Assembly (NCBI RefSeq): GCF_030227225.1
Contig: NZ_JASPHQ010000013.1
Location: 1-64,000, forward strand
DNA: 64,000 nucleotides
Direction: 5' to 3'
Origin: Corynebacterium rhinophilum
GTDB lineage: Bacteria; Actinomycetota; Actinomycetes; Mycobacteriales; Mycobacteriaceae
Numbering within the stretch: the stretch's first letter is position 1; each line of letters begins with the position of its first letter. The position numbers and the translations under genes are program-made. The notes below the pieces were generated by a model. That model saw only the letters and a program-made list of their open reading frames with translations, ran no database searches and had not been told where the DNA came from. Positions 8,736 through 21,355 of this stretch are shown piece after piece.

Positions 8736-9815
8736 ATGAAGCGTCTTAATTCTATCCTCGCGGCAGCTGCGGTTTGCACGGGCTTAGCTTATGCCCCCGT
8801 GGCGGGCGCAGCCGAGCTCACCCCGCAGCAGGTAGCGGGCGATGCCGCACAGTCCACGATTTCCCCGCTGGAACCTACCCCGGAGATCGAGGGTAAGTCC
8901 TGGTACAAGAAGTACAAGGACGACGCGCGCGTTGAAACGCTCGAGGCAACCTCGCCGGCAATGAATGACCGGAAGATTCCGCTAGCCGTCATCCGCGCCA
9001 AGAGCGAAAACCGCCCAACCATTTACCTGCTCAATGGCGCAGGCGGAGCAGAGCAAGACATGGACTGGCTAAAGCTTTCTGATGCCGTTGATTTCTACCA
9101 CGAAAAGGACGTGAACGTCGTAGTCCCGCAGGCCGGTGCGTTCTCCTACTACACCGACTGGATCTCTGAGCCGAATTCAGAATTCCTGCAGGGACCGCAA
9201 AAGTGGGAAACCTTCCTTACCAAGGAGCTGCCGGGTGCCATTGAAAAGCACATCAACGCGGATAACCACCGCGCCATTGCCGGCATGTCCATGTCCGCCA
9301 CCTCTTCCCTGCTGCTAGCCCAGCACAACCAGGGCTTCTACGATGCAGTGGGCTCCTACGCCGGTTGTGCCGCTACCGCTTACCCACTGGAACGCAAGGG
9401 CGTAGAGTTGACGGTCAACCGCGGCGGCGGCAGCGTGGATCAAATGTGGGGTCCGTACGGCTCCGAGACCAACCGTTACAACGACGCCATGATGAACGCT
9501 GAGAAGCTACGCGGTACCGAGCTATACATTTCTTCCGGTTCTGGCTTGGCCGGCGAGGAAGATACGTTCTCCTATATCCAATCCAAGGGCTACAATCCGC
9601 TACAGGCAGCGCAGGGATCCGCCACCCTGCAGATTGAAGGCGGAGCCATCGAGGCCGGGGTAAATTACTGCACCCACAATTTCAAGGCCAAGCTTGACCA
9701 GGCCGGCGTGCCAGCCACCTTTAACTTCCGCAATACCGGAACCCACTCGTGGCCGCACTGGAACCAGGATCTGAAGGATTCTTGGCAAGTATTCGAGAAG
9801 GCATTCAATAGCTAA
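8736..9815 (+). CDS. Secreted trehalose corynomycolyltransferase (antigen 85 type)
   Basis: Enzymes of this family act outside the cytoplasmic membrane and move mycolic acids between trehalose monomycolate and trehalose, arabinogalactan or proteins. The 359-residue protein starts with a clear signal peptide (MKRLNSILAAAAVCTGLAY..., cleavage after about AGA at residue 26). The esterase fold shows an oxyanion segment (IYLLNGAGG), the nucleophile serine in GMSMSA (the Ag85 form of GXSXG) and the catalytic histidine in GTHSWPHWNQDL. There is no C-terminal LGFP repeat, so this is a short Cmt-type paralogue. The exact paralogue cannot be assigned. Confidence 0.85.
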   Translation: MKRLNSILAAAAVCTGLAYAPVAGAAELTPQQVAGDAAQSTISPLEPTPEIEGKSWYKKYKDDARVETLEATSPAMNDRKIPLAVIRAKSENRPTIYLLNGAGGAEQDMDWLKLSDAVDFYHEKDVNVVVPQAGAFSYYTDWISEPNSEFLQGPQKWETFLTKELPGAIEKHINADNHRAIAGMSMSATSSLLLAQHNQGFYDAVGSYAGCAATAYPLERKGVELTVNRGGGSVDQMWGPYGSETNRYNDAMMNAEKLRGTELYISSGSGLAGEEDTFSYIQSKGYNPLQAAQGSATLQIEGGAIEAGVNYCTHNFKAKLDQAGVPATFNFRNTGTHSWPHWNQDLKDSWQVFEKAFNS

Positions 9816-9854
9816 ATTTAGGCTTTGCCTGACGGGCGGTAGGATCGCAATATT

Positions 9855-11180
9855 ATGACATTGCTTCCTACCGCCTTTTCGCGTGCGCATACTGATCCTT
9901 ATACCGGCGTGGACTTCAACCTTGGTTTTGAAGTCACCCACTACACGCTGGACTTGAACTACCGCGTGGAGCCAAACCTGTTGCAGGGTGAGGCCATTTT
10001 AAGCGTGCGCGCGGTGGAAGAGCTGACCTCCTTAACATTGGACCTCGGCGGGGCGATGGTGGCCCGGCGAGTGACCGCCAAGCACGCGCCGCGGGTGGCT
10101 AAATTCCGCCAATCTTCGGGGAAGCTGCGTCTGCGTTTTGCAGACGAGATTCCTGGCGGGATTGAGTTTGAGCTGCACATTCGCTATGGCGGCAGCCCGC
10201 GCCCCATCCGCACCACGTGGGGCGAAATTGGCTGGGAGGAAACCGAATCCGGCTCGTTGGTGGCCAGCCAGCCTAATGGCGCGCCCAGCTGGTTCCCGTG
10301 CGATGACACGCCTTCAGAAAAGGCGACGTATGACATCATCATCACCGCCGATAGCCCCTTTACCGTCATTTCCAATGGCGAATTGGTCTCCCGCAAGGCC
10401 GGCGGTTCCACCACTCGGTGGCACTACCGCACACGCCACCCCATGGCCACGTACCTGGCAACGGTGCAGGTAGGCGAGTTTTCTTCTTATTCGCTGGGGG
10501 CTGATACCCAGGCGTGGGCGCCGGCGTTCTTGCGCGAGCGCGTGCGCGAAGAATTCTCCCGGCAGCAAGAGATGGTGGATTTCTTCTCCTCTATCTACGG
10601 GCCTTATCCTTTCCCCGCCTATCAGGTCGTCATTGCCGAGGATGAGCTGGAAATCCCCCTCGAGGCCCAGGGCCTGTCCATTTTTGGTTCCAACCATGTG
10701 AAAGGCGATCACGCCTTCGAGCGACTCATCGCACACGAGCTTTCCCACCAATGGTTTGGCAATTCCGTTGGCCTTTCTGCATGGAAGGATATTTGGCTCA
10801 ATGAGGGTTTTGCCTGCTACAGCGAGTGGTTGTGGGGTGAGCACAAGGGTGCCTCCTCCGCGCGCGAGGCGGCGCGCTCGCATTACCAAGTTCTGATGCG
10901 CAAGCGCCAAGACATCAAGGTTTCTGATCCCGGTGCGCGCGATATGTTCGATGACCGCGTGTACAAGCGCGGGGCCCTCGCGGTGCACGCCATTCACCGG
11001 CTGCTTGGCGATGCCTTCTTCCCCACCCTCACCTCCTACCTCACCCAGCATCAACACTCCGTGGTTCAGCCCTCCGATCTCCTCTCGTCCTTCCGGGGGG
11101 CTGCGCCGGACGCCGCTCTTTTCGATGCCACCGTTGCCGCATGGCTCGATGAAACCGCGTTGCCCAAGTTTCCGGACTAG
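9855..11180 (+). CDS. M1-family zinc aminopeptidase, short form
   Basis: The 441-residue protein has an N-terminal beta-rich domain (to about residue 190) and a thermolysin-like catalytic domain. That domain holds the zinc motif HELSHQWFGN (about residues 294-303) and, 18 residues on, the third ligand in NEGFACYSEW. The C-terminal helical domain of full M1 enzymes is largely absent. The usual substrate-binding GXMEN motif is not visible. Its place is taken by EIPLEAQGLSIFG. A TAGGAT box (9840-9845) lies 9 bases before the ATG without a ribosome site, suggesting leaderless transcription. There is no signal peptide, so a cytoplasmic role in peptide turnover is likely. Confidence 0.85.
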   Translation: MTLLPTAFSRAHTDPYTGVDFNLGFEVTHYTLDLNYRVEPNLLQGEAILSVRAVEELTSLTLDLGGAMVARRVTAKHAPRVAKFRQSSGKLRLRFADEIPGGIEFELHIRYGGSPRPIRTTWGEIGWEETESGSLVASQPNGAPSWFPCDDTPSEKATYDIIITADSPFTVISNGELVSRKAGGSTTRWHYRTRHPMATYLATVQVGEFSSYSLGADTQAWAPAFLRERVREEFSRQQEMVDFFSSIYGPYPFPAYQVVIAEDELEIPLEAQGLSIFGSNHVKGDHAFERLIAHELSHQWFGNSVGLSAWKDIWLNEGFACYSEWLWGEHKGASSAREAARSHYQVLMRKRQDIKVSDPGARDMFDDRVYKRGALAVHAIHRLLGDAFFPTLTSYLTQHQHSVVQPSDLLSSFRGAAPDAALFDATVAAWLDETALPKFPD

Positions 11181-11282
11181 TGGTTTTGGTTGCGTTTTAG
11201 GTGCGTTTTGGGCGTGTTTGGTTGCGGCTGAGCCCATTCTAGTGGGGAATGTACAGTCTATTGACCAATTCCTTTCTTGCGG

Positions 11283-11310
11283 TTGCGCTGGTGTTTTATT
11301 GACCTAGAAT
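11283..11310 (+). promoter_or_regulatory. Promoter of the DUF222/HNH gene
   Basis: The -35-like ttgcgc (11283-11288) is followed after 16 bases by tagaat (11305-11310). A strong ribosome site (gaaggaggga) precedes the ATG at 11344. The rest of 11181-11343 holds nothing else I recognise. Confidence 0.45.
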
Positions 11311-11343
11311 AGAACATGAAAGCGAAACAGGAAGGAGGGAACC

Positions 11344-14039
<2,696 letters not shown>

Positions 14040-14041
14040 TT

Positions 14042-15523
14042 ATGCAGGTACACAACACCGCCATTGAAGGCCTAAGCATCATTGAGCTGGACGTACACGG
14101 AGATAACCGTGGCTGGTTCAAGGAAAACTGGCAGCGCGAAAAGCTTGCTAAGGCCGCACCAGAGCTGGCTTCGTTCCAGCCGGTACAAAATAATATTTCT
14201 TATAACCGCACCGGTGCTACGCGCGGGCTGCACGCTGAGCCTTGGGACAAGCTCATCTCCGTCGCGCACGGCAAGATCTTTGGTGCCTGGTGCGATCTAC
14301 GGGAAGGTTCCGCAACCTTCGGCGAAATTGTCACCCATGAGGTGGGGCCGGAGACCGCCGTATTTGTACCACGCGGGGTCGCCAATGGCTTTCAAGCCCT
14401 CGAGGAAACTTCCTACTCCTACCTAGTCAACGAGCATTGGTCCCCCGAGGCACGCTATACCGGAACCAACCTCGACGCTGTGGAGTGGCCCCTCGAACCA
14501 CGCGAGGTTTCAGAAAAAGACAAGCAACTGCCGGCGCTTGCAGATGTAGCCCCCATGCCACCCCGCAAAATCCTCGTTACCGGTGCGAACGGTCAGCTTG
14601 GCCGGGCACTGAAGCGGGTCCTCAAGAATGCCGAGTTCTGTACCCACGCGGAGTTCGACATCACCAATCCCCCGCAGCGCCAGTGGAAACAATACGAAGC
14701 CATCATCAACTGCGCCGCCTACAACGACGTCAATGGCGCTGAGGACGATCGCGCCGCCGTTTGGGCCGTAAACGCCGAAGCACCGGCCAAACTCGCCCGC
14801 ATCGCTGCCGAAAACCAGCTGACCTTCGTACACGTATCCAGCGACTACATCTTCGATGGATTCAAGGAGCTGCACACTGAAGACGAGATCCCCTCGCCCC
14901 TATCCGCCTACGGGGCGTCGAAGGCTGCTGGTGAAACCGCCGCTCAGACTGCACCGCAGCATTATGTTGTGCGCACCTCGTGGGTGTTTGGCGATGGCCC
15001 GAATTTCATCGCCACCATGCGCCGCTTCGCCGAAGCGGATAAGGAGCCGAAGGTCATTCATGACCAGCGCGGGCGCCCCACCTTCGCTGAGGATTTGGCC
15101 AAGGGCATAGCGCATCTCTTGCGCACCCGGCCCGAGTACGGGATTTATAATATCTCCAATTCCGGCGATACCGTCGGGCGCGATGAAATGGCGATGTCCG
15201 TATTCATCGGCCTGGGCCACGACCCCTCAGAGGTCACGCCGGTAAGCACCGAGCAGTATCGGGAAATCGTCGGCCCCGAAGCACCGCGCCCCAAAGAGTC
15301 GACACTTGCCCTAGATAAAATCGAGGCCACGGGATTTTCGCCGCAAAATTGGCGGGCAGCCCTCGCCTTGTATCTCGCACTGTACCCTAGCGAACCCAGC
15401 GAGCCCAGCGGACCCAGCGGTGCCGGTGAGCCCAGCGATACCGGTGATACCGGCGAGCCTGGCGCCGGAGCAACCGCCGGAACCGCCAAAACTAACGAAA
15501 ACACCGAGGCCAGCGAGGAGTAG
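14042..15523 (+). CDS. rmlCD: Fused dTDP-4-keto-rhamnose 3,5-epimerase/reductase
   Basis: This 493-residue bifunctional protein joins RmlC (about residues 1-165, cupin epimerase with [15 protein letters not shown] and the [14 protein letters not shown] strand) to RmlD. RmlD (about 178-445) is an NADPH reductase with [23 protein letters not shown] and the YxxxK in [11 protein letters not shown]. Fusion places the last two steps of dTDP-L-rhamnose synthesis on one chain, as in other corynebacteria. A tail of about 45 residues is a Ser/Pro/Gly/Glu/Thr low-complexity repeat encoded by imperfect 9-base units and is probably disordered. The gene lies 2 bases after rmlB and 2 before rmlA. Confidence 0.95.
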   Translation: MQVHNTAIEGLSIIELDVHGDNRGWFKENWQREKLAKAAPELASFQPVQNNISYNRTGATRGLHAEPWDKLISVAHGKIFGAWCDLREGSATFGEIVTHEVGPETAVFVPRGVANGFQALEETSYSYLVNEHWSPEARYTGTNLDAVEWPLEPREVSEKDKQLPALADVAPMPPRKILVTGANGQLGRALKRVLKNAEFCTHAEFDITNPPQRQWKQYEAIINCAAYNDVNGAEDDRAAVWAVNAEAPAKLARIAAENQLTFVHVSSDYIFDGFKELHTEDEIPSPLSAYGASKAAGETAAQTAPQHYVVRTSWVFGDGPNFIATMRRFAEADKEPKVIHDQRGRPTFAEDLAKGIAHLLRTRPEYGIYNISNSGDTVGRDEMAMSVFIGLGHDPSEVTPVSTEQYREIVGPEAPRPKESTLALDKIEATGFSPQNWRAALALYLALYPSEPSEPSGPSGAGEPSDTGDTGEPGAGATAGTAKTNENTEASEE

Positions 15524-15525
15524 CG

Positions 15526-16374
15526 ATGAAAGGCATAATCCTCGCCGGTGGATCCGGAACGCGGCTTTATCCCATCACTAAGGGCATCTCTAAGCAGCTT
15601 ATGCCCATCTATGACAAGCCGATGATCTACTACCCGTTAACCACGCTCATCCAAGCGGGCATTCGGGAGATCCTCATCATCACCACCCCAGAGGACGCTG
15701 GGGCGTTTCAAAGGCTCTTCGGGGATGGATCCCAGCTCGGGCTGATGATCGATTACGCCGTGCAGCACCGGCCCGAAGGGTTGGCGCAGGCTTTTTTGAT
15801 TGGGGAGGATTTCATTGGTGATGACAGCGTTGCGCTGGTCCTCGGCGATAATATCTTCCACGGCTTCGGCGGGGAACTAAGCCAGTGCCGCAATCCAGAG
15901 GGCGGCATCATCTTTGCCTATGAAGTCTCGGATCCGCAGCGCTACGGCGTCGTCGAATTCGACCAGGCGGGCCAAGCGCTCAGCATTGAAGAAAAGCCGG
16001 CCGAGCCGCGATCTAATCATGCCGTCGTCGGGCTGTATTTCTACGATAATTCTGTCATCGATATCGCTAAGTCCATCACGCCAAGCGATCGCGGGGAGCT
16101 CGAGATTACCTCCATCAACGAGGCCTACCTGCGCCGCGGCGCGCTAAGTGTGCAGCGCCTCCACCGCGGTAGTGTTTGGCTGGATACCGGCACCGTCGAT
16201 TCCATGAGCGAGGCCGCCGCCTACGTAGAGGTGATGCAGAAAAGAACGGGCATCATCATCGGTTCCCCCGAGGTAGCGGCCTACGAAGCCGGATTCATTT
16301 CCCAGGCGGAGCTGGAAGCGCTAGCCCAGCCCCTCCTCAAATCCGGCTACGGAGAGTACTTGCGCGATTTTTAG
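15526..16374 (+). CDS. rmlA: Glucose-1-phosphate thymidylyltransferase
   Basis: RmlA makes dTDP-glucose from glucose-1-phosphate and dTTP, the entry step of the rhamnose pathway. The 282-residue sequence opens with the nucleotidyltransferase signature [20 protein letters not shown] and continues with [17 protein letters not shown]. It also has the metal-binding region VLGDNIFHG and the sugar-binding [20 protein letters not shown]. It is the third gene of rmlB-rmlCD-rmlA. Its stop overlaps the stop of the convergent metallo-hydrolase gene by 4 bases. Confidence 0.96.
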   Translation: MKGIILAGGSGTRLYPITKGISKQLMPIYDKPMIYYPLTTLIQAGIREILIITTPEDAGAFQRLFGDGSQLGLMIDYAVQHRPEGLAQAFLIGEDFIGDDSVALVLGDNIFHGFGGELSQCRNPEGGIIFAYEVSDPQRYGVVEFDQAGQALSIEEKPAEPRSNHAVVGLYFYDNSVIDIAKSITPSDRGELEITSINEAYLRRGALSVQRLHRGSVWLDTGTVDSMSEAAAYVEVMQKRTGIIIGSPEVAAYEAGFISQAELEALAQPLLKSGYGEYLRDF

Positions 16375-16985
16375 TAGCCACGCTCGATGTACTCGTCGAT
16401 GCGCGCCGCTTCCGCGCCCACCGTCGTGGCATCGCCGTGGCCCGGCAAGACCTTCGTATCATCCGGCAAATTGAATACGACGTTGCGCAGGGATTCGATG
16501 ATCACATCGAAGTCCGAGTACTTGCGCCCCGTTGCGCCAGGGCCGCCGTTAAACAGGGTATCGCCAGACAAAAGCGTGCCATCGACGTAGAGGACAACAC
16601 AGCCCGGCGAGTGGCCCGGGGTGTGGTAGACAGTGATCTTCTCACCGTTGATGTCGAACTGGCCGTTATCGGCTAGGTCGATGTAGTGGGCATCGCCATT
16701 GGCCTCTTGCCACAGCATGTCATCGTCCGGGTGCATGTAGACATCCGCATCAAAGCGCTTTGCTGCTTCCGGCGCGAGCTCGCAGTGATCGTTGTGGCCG
16801 TGGGTCAAGATGATGCCCTCAACCTTGCGATCGCCCACCAACTCTGCCACGGCATCGAGGTCGTGGGAAGGGTCGACGATGTAGACACTGGAGGCATCGC
16901 CAAGCACGTAGACGTTATTGTCCACGTCCCATTCGCCGCCGTCCAAACGGAACTTTCCGGAAGTTACCGTGCTTTCAATCTGCAT
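16371..16985 (-). CDS. Metallo-beta-lactamase-fold hydrolase beside fadH
   Basis: This 204-residue protein has the zinc motif THGHNDHCE (about residues 60-68), a later HTPGHSPGC, the bridging aspartate region LLSGDTLF and a terminal LPGHGDATT. This set is typical of the glyoxalase II branch. Its ATG overlaps the stop of the mycothiol-dependent formaldehyde dehydrogenase by one base. A role in hydrolysing an S-acyl-mycothiol such as S-formylmycothiol is therefore plausible. The pairing is as in C. glutamicum (cg0388 next to cg0387). The substrate assignment is inference. Confidence 0.85.
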   Translation of the reverse strand: MQIESTVTSGKFRLDGGEWDVDNNVYVLGDASSVYIVDPSHDLDAVAELVGDRKVEGIILTHGHNDHCELAPEAAKRFDADVYMHPDDDMLWQEANGDAHYIDLADNGQFDINGEKITVYHTPGHSPGCVVLYVDGTLLSGDTLFNGGPGATGRKYSDFDVIIESLRNVVFNLPDDTKVLPGHGDATTVGAEAARIDEYIERGY

Positions 16986-18070
16986 TAAAATTCCACCACC
17001 GAACGTAGTACCTTGCCGTCCTTCATAGTTTGGAAGGCAGACTCGACATCGTCAAGCGCGATGCGCTCAGAAACAAACTTATCCAGCGGGAAGTTGCCGG
17101 CCTTGTGCAGGGCAACGTATGCGGGGAAGTCACGCTCCGGCAAGCAGTCGCCGTACCAAGCCGGCTTGATGGAACCGCCGCGGCCGTAAAGGTCGATGGC
17201 CGGGATGTCCACGTGGTCGGTCAGGTTAGGCACGCCCACCATCACCATGCGGCCGGCGTGATCGCGGGAGTAGAAGGCCTGGCGCCACGTCGGCTGGATG
17301 CCCACCGCGTCGATGGAAACATCCGTGCCGAAGCCGCCCGTGAGATCGCGCACCGCATCGATAACCTCCTGCTCCGACATGCCCTTCGAGCAAATGGTGT
17401 CGGTGGCACCGAACTCGCGCGCCGTCTCCAGCTTGGACTCATCAATGTCTACGGCGATGATCTTCGCCGCGCCCGCCAGCTTCGCACCAGCAATCGCTGC
17501 CACACCGACACCGCCGCAGCCGAAGATGGCTACGGACTCGCCCAGCTGGATATCGCCGGTGTTGACGGAAGCGCCCAGGCCAGCCATGATGCCGCAGCCC
17601 AACAGGCCAGCAGCGGCAGGATCCATCTCATCAACCTTGGTGCACTGGCCCTCGTGGACCAAGGTCTTCTCCGCGAAAGAACCGATGCCCAGCGCAGGGG
17701 TGAGCTCGGTGCCGTCCTCCAAGGTCATGGCCTTGGAAGCGTTGTGGGTATTGAAGCAGTACTTGGGCTCGCCCTTCTTGCAAGCGCGACACTCGCCGCA
17801 TACTGCGCGCCAGTTCAGGACGACGAAATCGCCCTCCTCCACGTGGGTGACCGCAGAACCTACGGTCTCCACCACGCCTGCCGCCTCGTGGCCCAGCAGG
17901 AAGGGGAAAGCGTCCTCGATGTCACCATCGCGGTAGGCCAAGTCTGTGTGGCATACACCGCAGGCCTGCACCCGCACGATGACGTCATTGGGGCCGGGCT
18001 CGGGAACGACGATATTTACGGTCTCAACTTCCGCGCCTTTAGAGCGGGCAATAACAGCTTTTACAGTCAT
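16985..18070 (-). CDS. fadH: S-(hydroxymethyl)mycothiol dehydrogenase
   Basis: This class III-type zinc alcohol dehydrogenase oxidises the formaldehyde-mycothiol adduct with NAD. The 361-residue sequence has the catalytic zinc residues in [13 protein letters not shown] and GHEAAG, and the structural zinc cysteines in [15 protein letters not shown]. The Rossmann motif is [19 protein letters not shown] chose ATG 18070 because a TATGGT box (18078-18083, reverse strand) stands 7 bases upstream, as in leaderless genes. A frame continues to 18136, but its extra residues are not family-like. Older names include adhE and mscR. Confidence 0.9.
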   Translation of the reverse strand: MTVKAVIARSKGAEVETVNIVVPEPGPNDVIVRVQACGVCHTDLAYRDGDIEDAFPFLLGHEAAGVVETVGSAVTHVEEGDFVVLNWRAVCGECRACKKGEPKYCFNTHNASKAMTLEDGTELTPALGIGSFAEKTLVHEGQCTKVDEMDPAAAGLLGCGIMAGLGASVNTGDIQLGESVAIFGCGGVGVAAIAGAKLAGAAKIIAVDIDESKLETAREFGATDTICSKGMSEQEVIDAVRDLTGGFGTDVSIDAVGIQPTWRQAFYSRDHAGRMVMVGVPNLTDHVDIPAIDLYGRGGSIKPAWYGDCLPERDFPAYVALHKAGNFPLDKFVSERIALDDVESAFQTMKDGKVLRSVVEF

Positions 18071-18122
18071 GTCCACAACCATACCTACATTTTCAATATG
18101 GCCGCGGTAATGAAAATGGTTG

Positions 18123-18941
18123 CTAGGAAGCCGCAATCACGTTGGCCGCGTGCTCGTGGCCGCGCTGGTTCATGTGGATGGGCAAGTTGCCCGCGCCCGC
18201 CGTAAAGTCCACGAGACCTGCCCACATGCGGTCATTCGCATTGGCGCACATGCCGTTATTGCGGGTCGATGGCTTCATGTCCAGGAATTGCACGCCCGTG
18301 CGGGCCGCCAGATCAACCTGCATCCACTGCGCCTTGTTTTCGTAGTCCTGAACCATGGGCAGGAAGGTCGAATCCAGCGGCGTCGGGCCAACGTGAACAA
18401 GGCAGTAGTGCGGCCCCGAACCGATGGTGGGGTAGCCCACGATCTGGATGCGGGCATTCGGTGCGGCGTGCTTAATCCGTTCAATCTGCGGGGCGGTGCG
18501 GTCCGTAAATTCCCGGCGAATCTGATCCATGTTCAGTTCGCGGTGGTTATAGGTGTCGTTGAAGCCGGTGGTAATCAGTACGCGCGCGGTATCTGGGGTC
18601 AGCGCGCCCGATCCGATGGCGGCATCCACCTGCTGCCAGATCTGCGGGCCATTGGACATCGACACCGCACCGGAGCAGGAGAAATCGCGCACCGGCAGCC
18701 CCATCTTGGCGCCGGCCCGCTTCGCATAGTTGAAGGAGGTGGGGCAGTTTTCCCCGATTACCCGCGTTGGATTGAAGCGGTCCTTCAAGTATTCCCCGCC
18801 GTTCGGATCCGCAATGACCGAGTCACCGAAGGAAACGAGATTGCGCTCTGCCGCGCTAGCCTGCGGCGCCGCTACCGCCACGCCCACCACCGCAATCGCG
18901 GAAGCGACGACCGAAAATGCCTTGAGTTTTATAGATTTCAT
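18123..18941 (-). CDS. Secreted SGNH-fold esterase/lipase
   Basis: The 272-residue protein has an N-terminal signal peptide (about 30 residues, ending near ASA). It shows SGNH blocks I ([10 protein letters not shown], the nucleophile serine) and II (FSCSGA), and an asparagine block ([12 protein letters not shown]). The catalytic histidine is in [12 protein letters not shown]. The aspartate usually three residues before that histidine is not obvious. The family includes extracellular lipases and esterases of actinobacteria. The gene is divergent from an acyl-CoA synthetase across an AT-rich 151-base gap, so released fatty acids could feed that enzyme (inference). Confidence 0.85.
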   Translation of the reverse strand: MKSIKLKAFSVVASAIAVVGVAVAAPQASAAERNLVSFGDSVIADPNGGEYLKDRFNPTRVIGENCPTSFNYAKRAGAKMGLPVRDFSCSGAVSMSNGPQIWQQVDAAIGSGALTPDTARVLITTGFNDTYNHRELNMDQIRREFTDRTAPQIERIKHAAPNARIQIVGYPTIGSGPHYCLVHVGPTPLDSTFLPMVQDYENKAQWMQVDLAARTGVQFLDMKPSTRNNGMCANANDRMWAGLVDFTAGAGNLPIHMNQRGHEHAANVIAAS

Positions 18942-19092
18942 TGAGAGACCTTTTCTTCACACCTTGTAACTTAAGTGCATATTAGTCACTCTGGTAACAT
19001 TTTTCGAGTTAAAAGCAACACTATCTTTTCTTCTGACGATATCGTTCGTAGTTATATTTTCGTTATCTTCTCTTTTCGGAGCTTTCTCTTCC

Positions 19093-20715
19093 ATGAAATT
19101 GTCTGATGTTCCCTTCCACGCCTCCGCGCTCAGCCAGTTCTTTCCTGCCCTCTTCAAGTCAGGGCTTATCACCCGGCAAGGCGGGCTTGGCGGGCAGCTC
19201 AAGCTCCTGCCCAACCTCGCGCGTTACCGCTTCACCACGGCGCGCGAAATCGAGCAGGCCTATTTAACCTGCCCCGATCGCCTCGCGCTTATCGATGACG
19301 ATGGCACCCTCACCTACCACCAGCTGCGATCCCACGCGCAGAATTTCGCCCGCTACCTAGAGTCCTTGGAGCTGCCGGAAATCCGGCTCGGCGTCATGGC
19401 CCGCAACGGCCGCGGCATCATCATTCCTTTGGGCGCCAAGGGCTACGCCGGTGCCGGGATCTACCTACTCAATGTCGGTTCTTCCCCAGAGCAGCTCGCC
19501 GGCTGCATCGAAGAAAATGGCATTAACGTCCTCGTCATCGATGATGAATTCATCGATCGCGTCGATCCCAACCTCGATATTCCGGTCATTATCGCCCACG
19601 ATACGGGGGCGAGCGATCTACCCACGCTCGATAAGATCGTGAAGAATCCCATGGATATCGTGCTGCCCGCCTTTCCCAAGCACGGCCCCATCGTGCTGAT
19701 GTCCTCCGGCACGACCGGCATCCCCAAGGGCATCGTGCGCCCCGAGCCGACCTTGCCGGTCGTACTCGCCTCCATCGTGGGCAATATCCCGTGGCGCGCC
19801 GATCAGCGCGTGCAGATGACGGCCTCCATCTTCCACACCTGGGGCTGGGCCTGCATCAATATCGCCTTGGGGCTGCGCAATACCATCGTCACCCGCCGCG
19901 TTTTTGAACCGGAGCAGGTGCTTGATGATGTCCAACGCTACCGCCTCGACGGCATGCTCTCCTCCCCCATCTTTTTCAAGCGCTTGGTGGATCACGATCC
20001 CGAGGGCGCTTTCGATACCTCGAGCCTGAACTTCATAGCCTCTGCCGGCAATGCCCTTACCCCGCAGGTGGTCAAGGACACCAATGCGCGCTTCGGCCCC
20101 ATCCTCTGCAATGTTTATGGTTCCACGGAGCTGGCGCTTGCCTCAACGGCCACGATGGAACAGGTCGCAGAAAACCCCGATGTGGTGGGCAAGGTGGCCA
20201 ATGGCACCAAGCTGCGCATCCTCGATAAGGAGGGCCACCCCGTTCCCCGCGGCGAGGTGGGCGAAATCTACCTCACCAATTCCACCGCCATGACCGGCTA
20301 TACCAACCCCAAGCTCAAGCTCAATCGGGTCGATGGGTTGCTGTCGATCGGCGATCTGGGGTACATCGACAAGCAGGGCTTCCTCCACGTCGTGGGCCGG
20401 GCCGATGACATGATCATCGTGGGCGGCGAGAATGTCCACCCCCAGTCCGTGACCGAGGTGCTCGAAGCCATGCCCGGCATCGATGAGGTGCATGCGTGTG
20501 GCGTGGAGGATAGCGAGACCTTCAGCCGCATCGCCGTCTGGGCGGTGCCTACTGCCGATGCCGCCGGCCGCGATCTGACTGCCGATGCCATCCGCGCCTG
20601 GGTGCACGATAAGCTCGCCGAGCACTCCGTGCCCCGCGACGTGCATTTCCTATCCAAGCTGCCGCGCAATGCCACCGGCAAGGTGGTTCCGCGCCTGCTT
20701 AAGCACGGCGACTAA
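19093..20715 (+). CDS. Long-chain fatty acyl-CoA/AMP ligase (FadD type)
   Basis: This 540-residue member of the ANL superfamily activates a carboxylic acid, probably a fatty acid, through an acyl-adenylate. Motifs are the P-loop LMSSGTTGIPKG (about residues 201-212), the A5-type VYGSTELA, the core SIGDLGYIDKQGFLHVVGR, the hinge DDMIIVGGENV and the C-terminal lysine in LPRNATGKV. No transmembrane segment is evident. It is divergent from the secreted SGNH esterase gene, which hints at lipid scavenging. The numbering of the FadD paralogue cannot be decided. Confidence 0.88.
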   Translation: MKLSDVPFHASALSQFFPALFKSGLITRQGGLGGQLKLLPNLARYRFTTAREIEQAYLTCPDRLALIDDDGTLTYHQLRSHAQNFARYLESLELPEIRLGVMARNGRGIIIPLGAKGYAGAGIYLLNVGSSPEQLAGCIEENGINVLVIDDEFIDRVDPNLDIPVIIAHDTGASDLPTLDKIVKNPMDIVLPAFPKHGPIVLMSSGTTGIPKGIVRPEPTLPVVLASIVGNIPWRADQRVQMTASIFHTWGWACINIALGLRNTIVTRRVFEPEQVLDDVQRYRLDGMLSSPIFFKRLVDHDPEGAFDTSSLNFIASAGNALTPQVVKDTNARFGPILCNVYGSTELALASTATMEQVAENPDVVGKVANGTKLRILDKEGHPVPRGEVGEIYLTNSTAMTGYTNPKLKLNRVDGLLSIGDLGYIDKQGFLHVVGRADDMIIVGGENVHPQSVTEVLEAMPGIDEVHACGVEDSETFSRIAVWAVPTADAAGRDLTADAIRAWVHDKLAEHSVPRDVHFLSKLPRNATGKVVPRLLKHGD

Positions 20716-21175
20716 ATTTTTCAATGCCCCACCACATCGGTGGGGTAAAGAGCACGGCAACAAGCCAATAAATCAACCAGAAGCTGCCGTCTAGCCCTAC
20801 CACCGCGATGCTAACTATAAGGATCGCAGCCGTCACCGCACTGGCATATACGGATTTTCTTAAATTATTATCGGACTGATTCCCAGACTCGGTTTTCGAC
20901 TTCCCGCTGAGTTTCCGATCAACTGCGCGTATGATATCGCCGCCAAAGACCAGCGAAAATGCGATATAAAAAGCTGCGAAACCGTGCATGAATCCCGCTT
21001 CGCCATCATTATGCATGGTGAAAAATGAGAAAATTAACAGGACTATGTCAATAATTGGCGTAGCGATAAAAAATACCAGTCCAATTCTTGGGGCCTTAAC
21101 GATGTAGCGGAGAACACCACCCAGAATGAGGCACGCCCAAAAGAGAATTTCTGTTGCGACGGTAGCAATAAGCAA
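20699..21175 (-). CDS. Hypothetical four-helix membrane protein
   Basis: The frame encodes 158 residues with four predicted transmembrane helices: two near the N-terminus (about 5-25 and 30-52), one at about 65-82 followed by a charged loop (KLSGKSKTESGNQSDNN), and one or two near 108-148. I recognise no family. The start at 21175 is TTG, with gggag 11 bases upstream. No better in-frame ATG is visible. The gene is clearly AT-richer than its neighbours, overlaps the fadD-like gene by 17 bases at the 3' end and lies next to tRNA-Thr. Acquisition by transfer is possible. Confidence 0.55.
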   Translation of the reverse strand: MLIATVATEILFWACLILGGVLRYIVKAPRIGLVFFIATPIIDIVLLIFSFFTMHNDGEAGFMHGFAAFYIAFSLVFGGDIIRAVDRKLSGKSKTESGNQSDNNLRKSVYASAVTAAILIVSIAVVGLDGSFWLIYWLVAVLFTPPMWWGIEKFSRRA

Positions 21176-21266
21176 TGTATCGTCTGCTCCCTCATCAAGG
21201 CCATATGGCCTGCTTCTATTGAAGGAGAGTTTACATTAAGGAAGAAACCCGCACAGATAAAAATGG

Positions 21267-21339
21267 AGCCGCCTGCGAGAATCGAACTCGCGACCTTTTC
21301 ATTACGAGTGAAATGCTCTACCGACTGAGCTAAGGCGGC
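21267..21339 (-). tRNA. tRNA-Thr (anticodon CGT)
   Basis: Read on the minus strand, the sequence folds into a complete cloverleaf. It has a 7-bp acceptor stem (gccgcct / aggcggc), a D arm (gctc...gagc), an anticodon stem tttca/tgaaa with loop ctcgtaa (anticodon CGT), and a T arm gcgag-ttcgatt-ctcgc. The CCA end is not encoded. Confidence 0.95.
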
Positions 21340-21341
21340 GC

Positions 21342-21355
21342 GCTGCTTAAGCAGC
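21342..21355. repeat. Perfect palindrome just upstream of tRNA-Thr
   Basis: The 14-bp palindrome gctgcttaagcagc ends 2 bases before the mature 5' end of tRNA-Thr. A near-identical element occupies the same position at tRNA-Pro (50484-50499). Confidence 0.7.
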
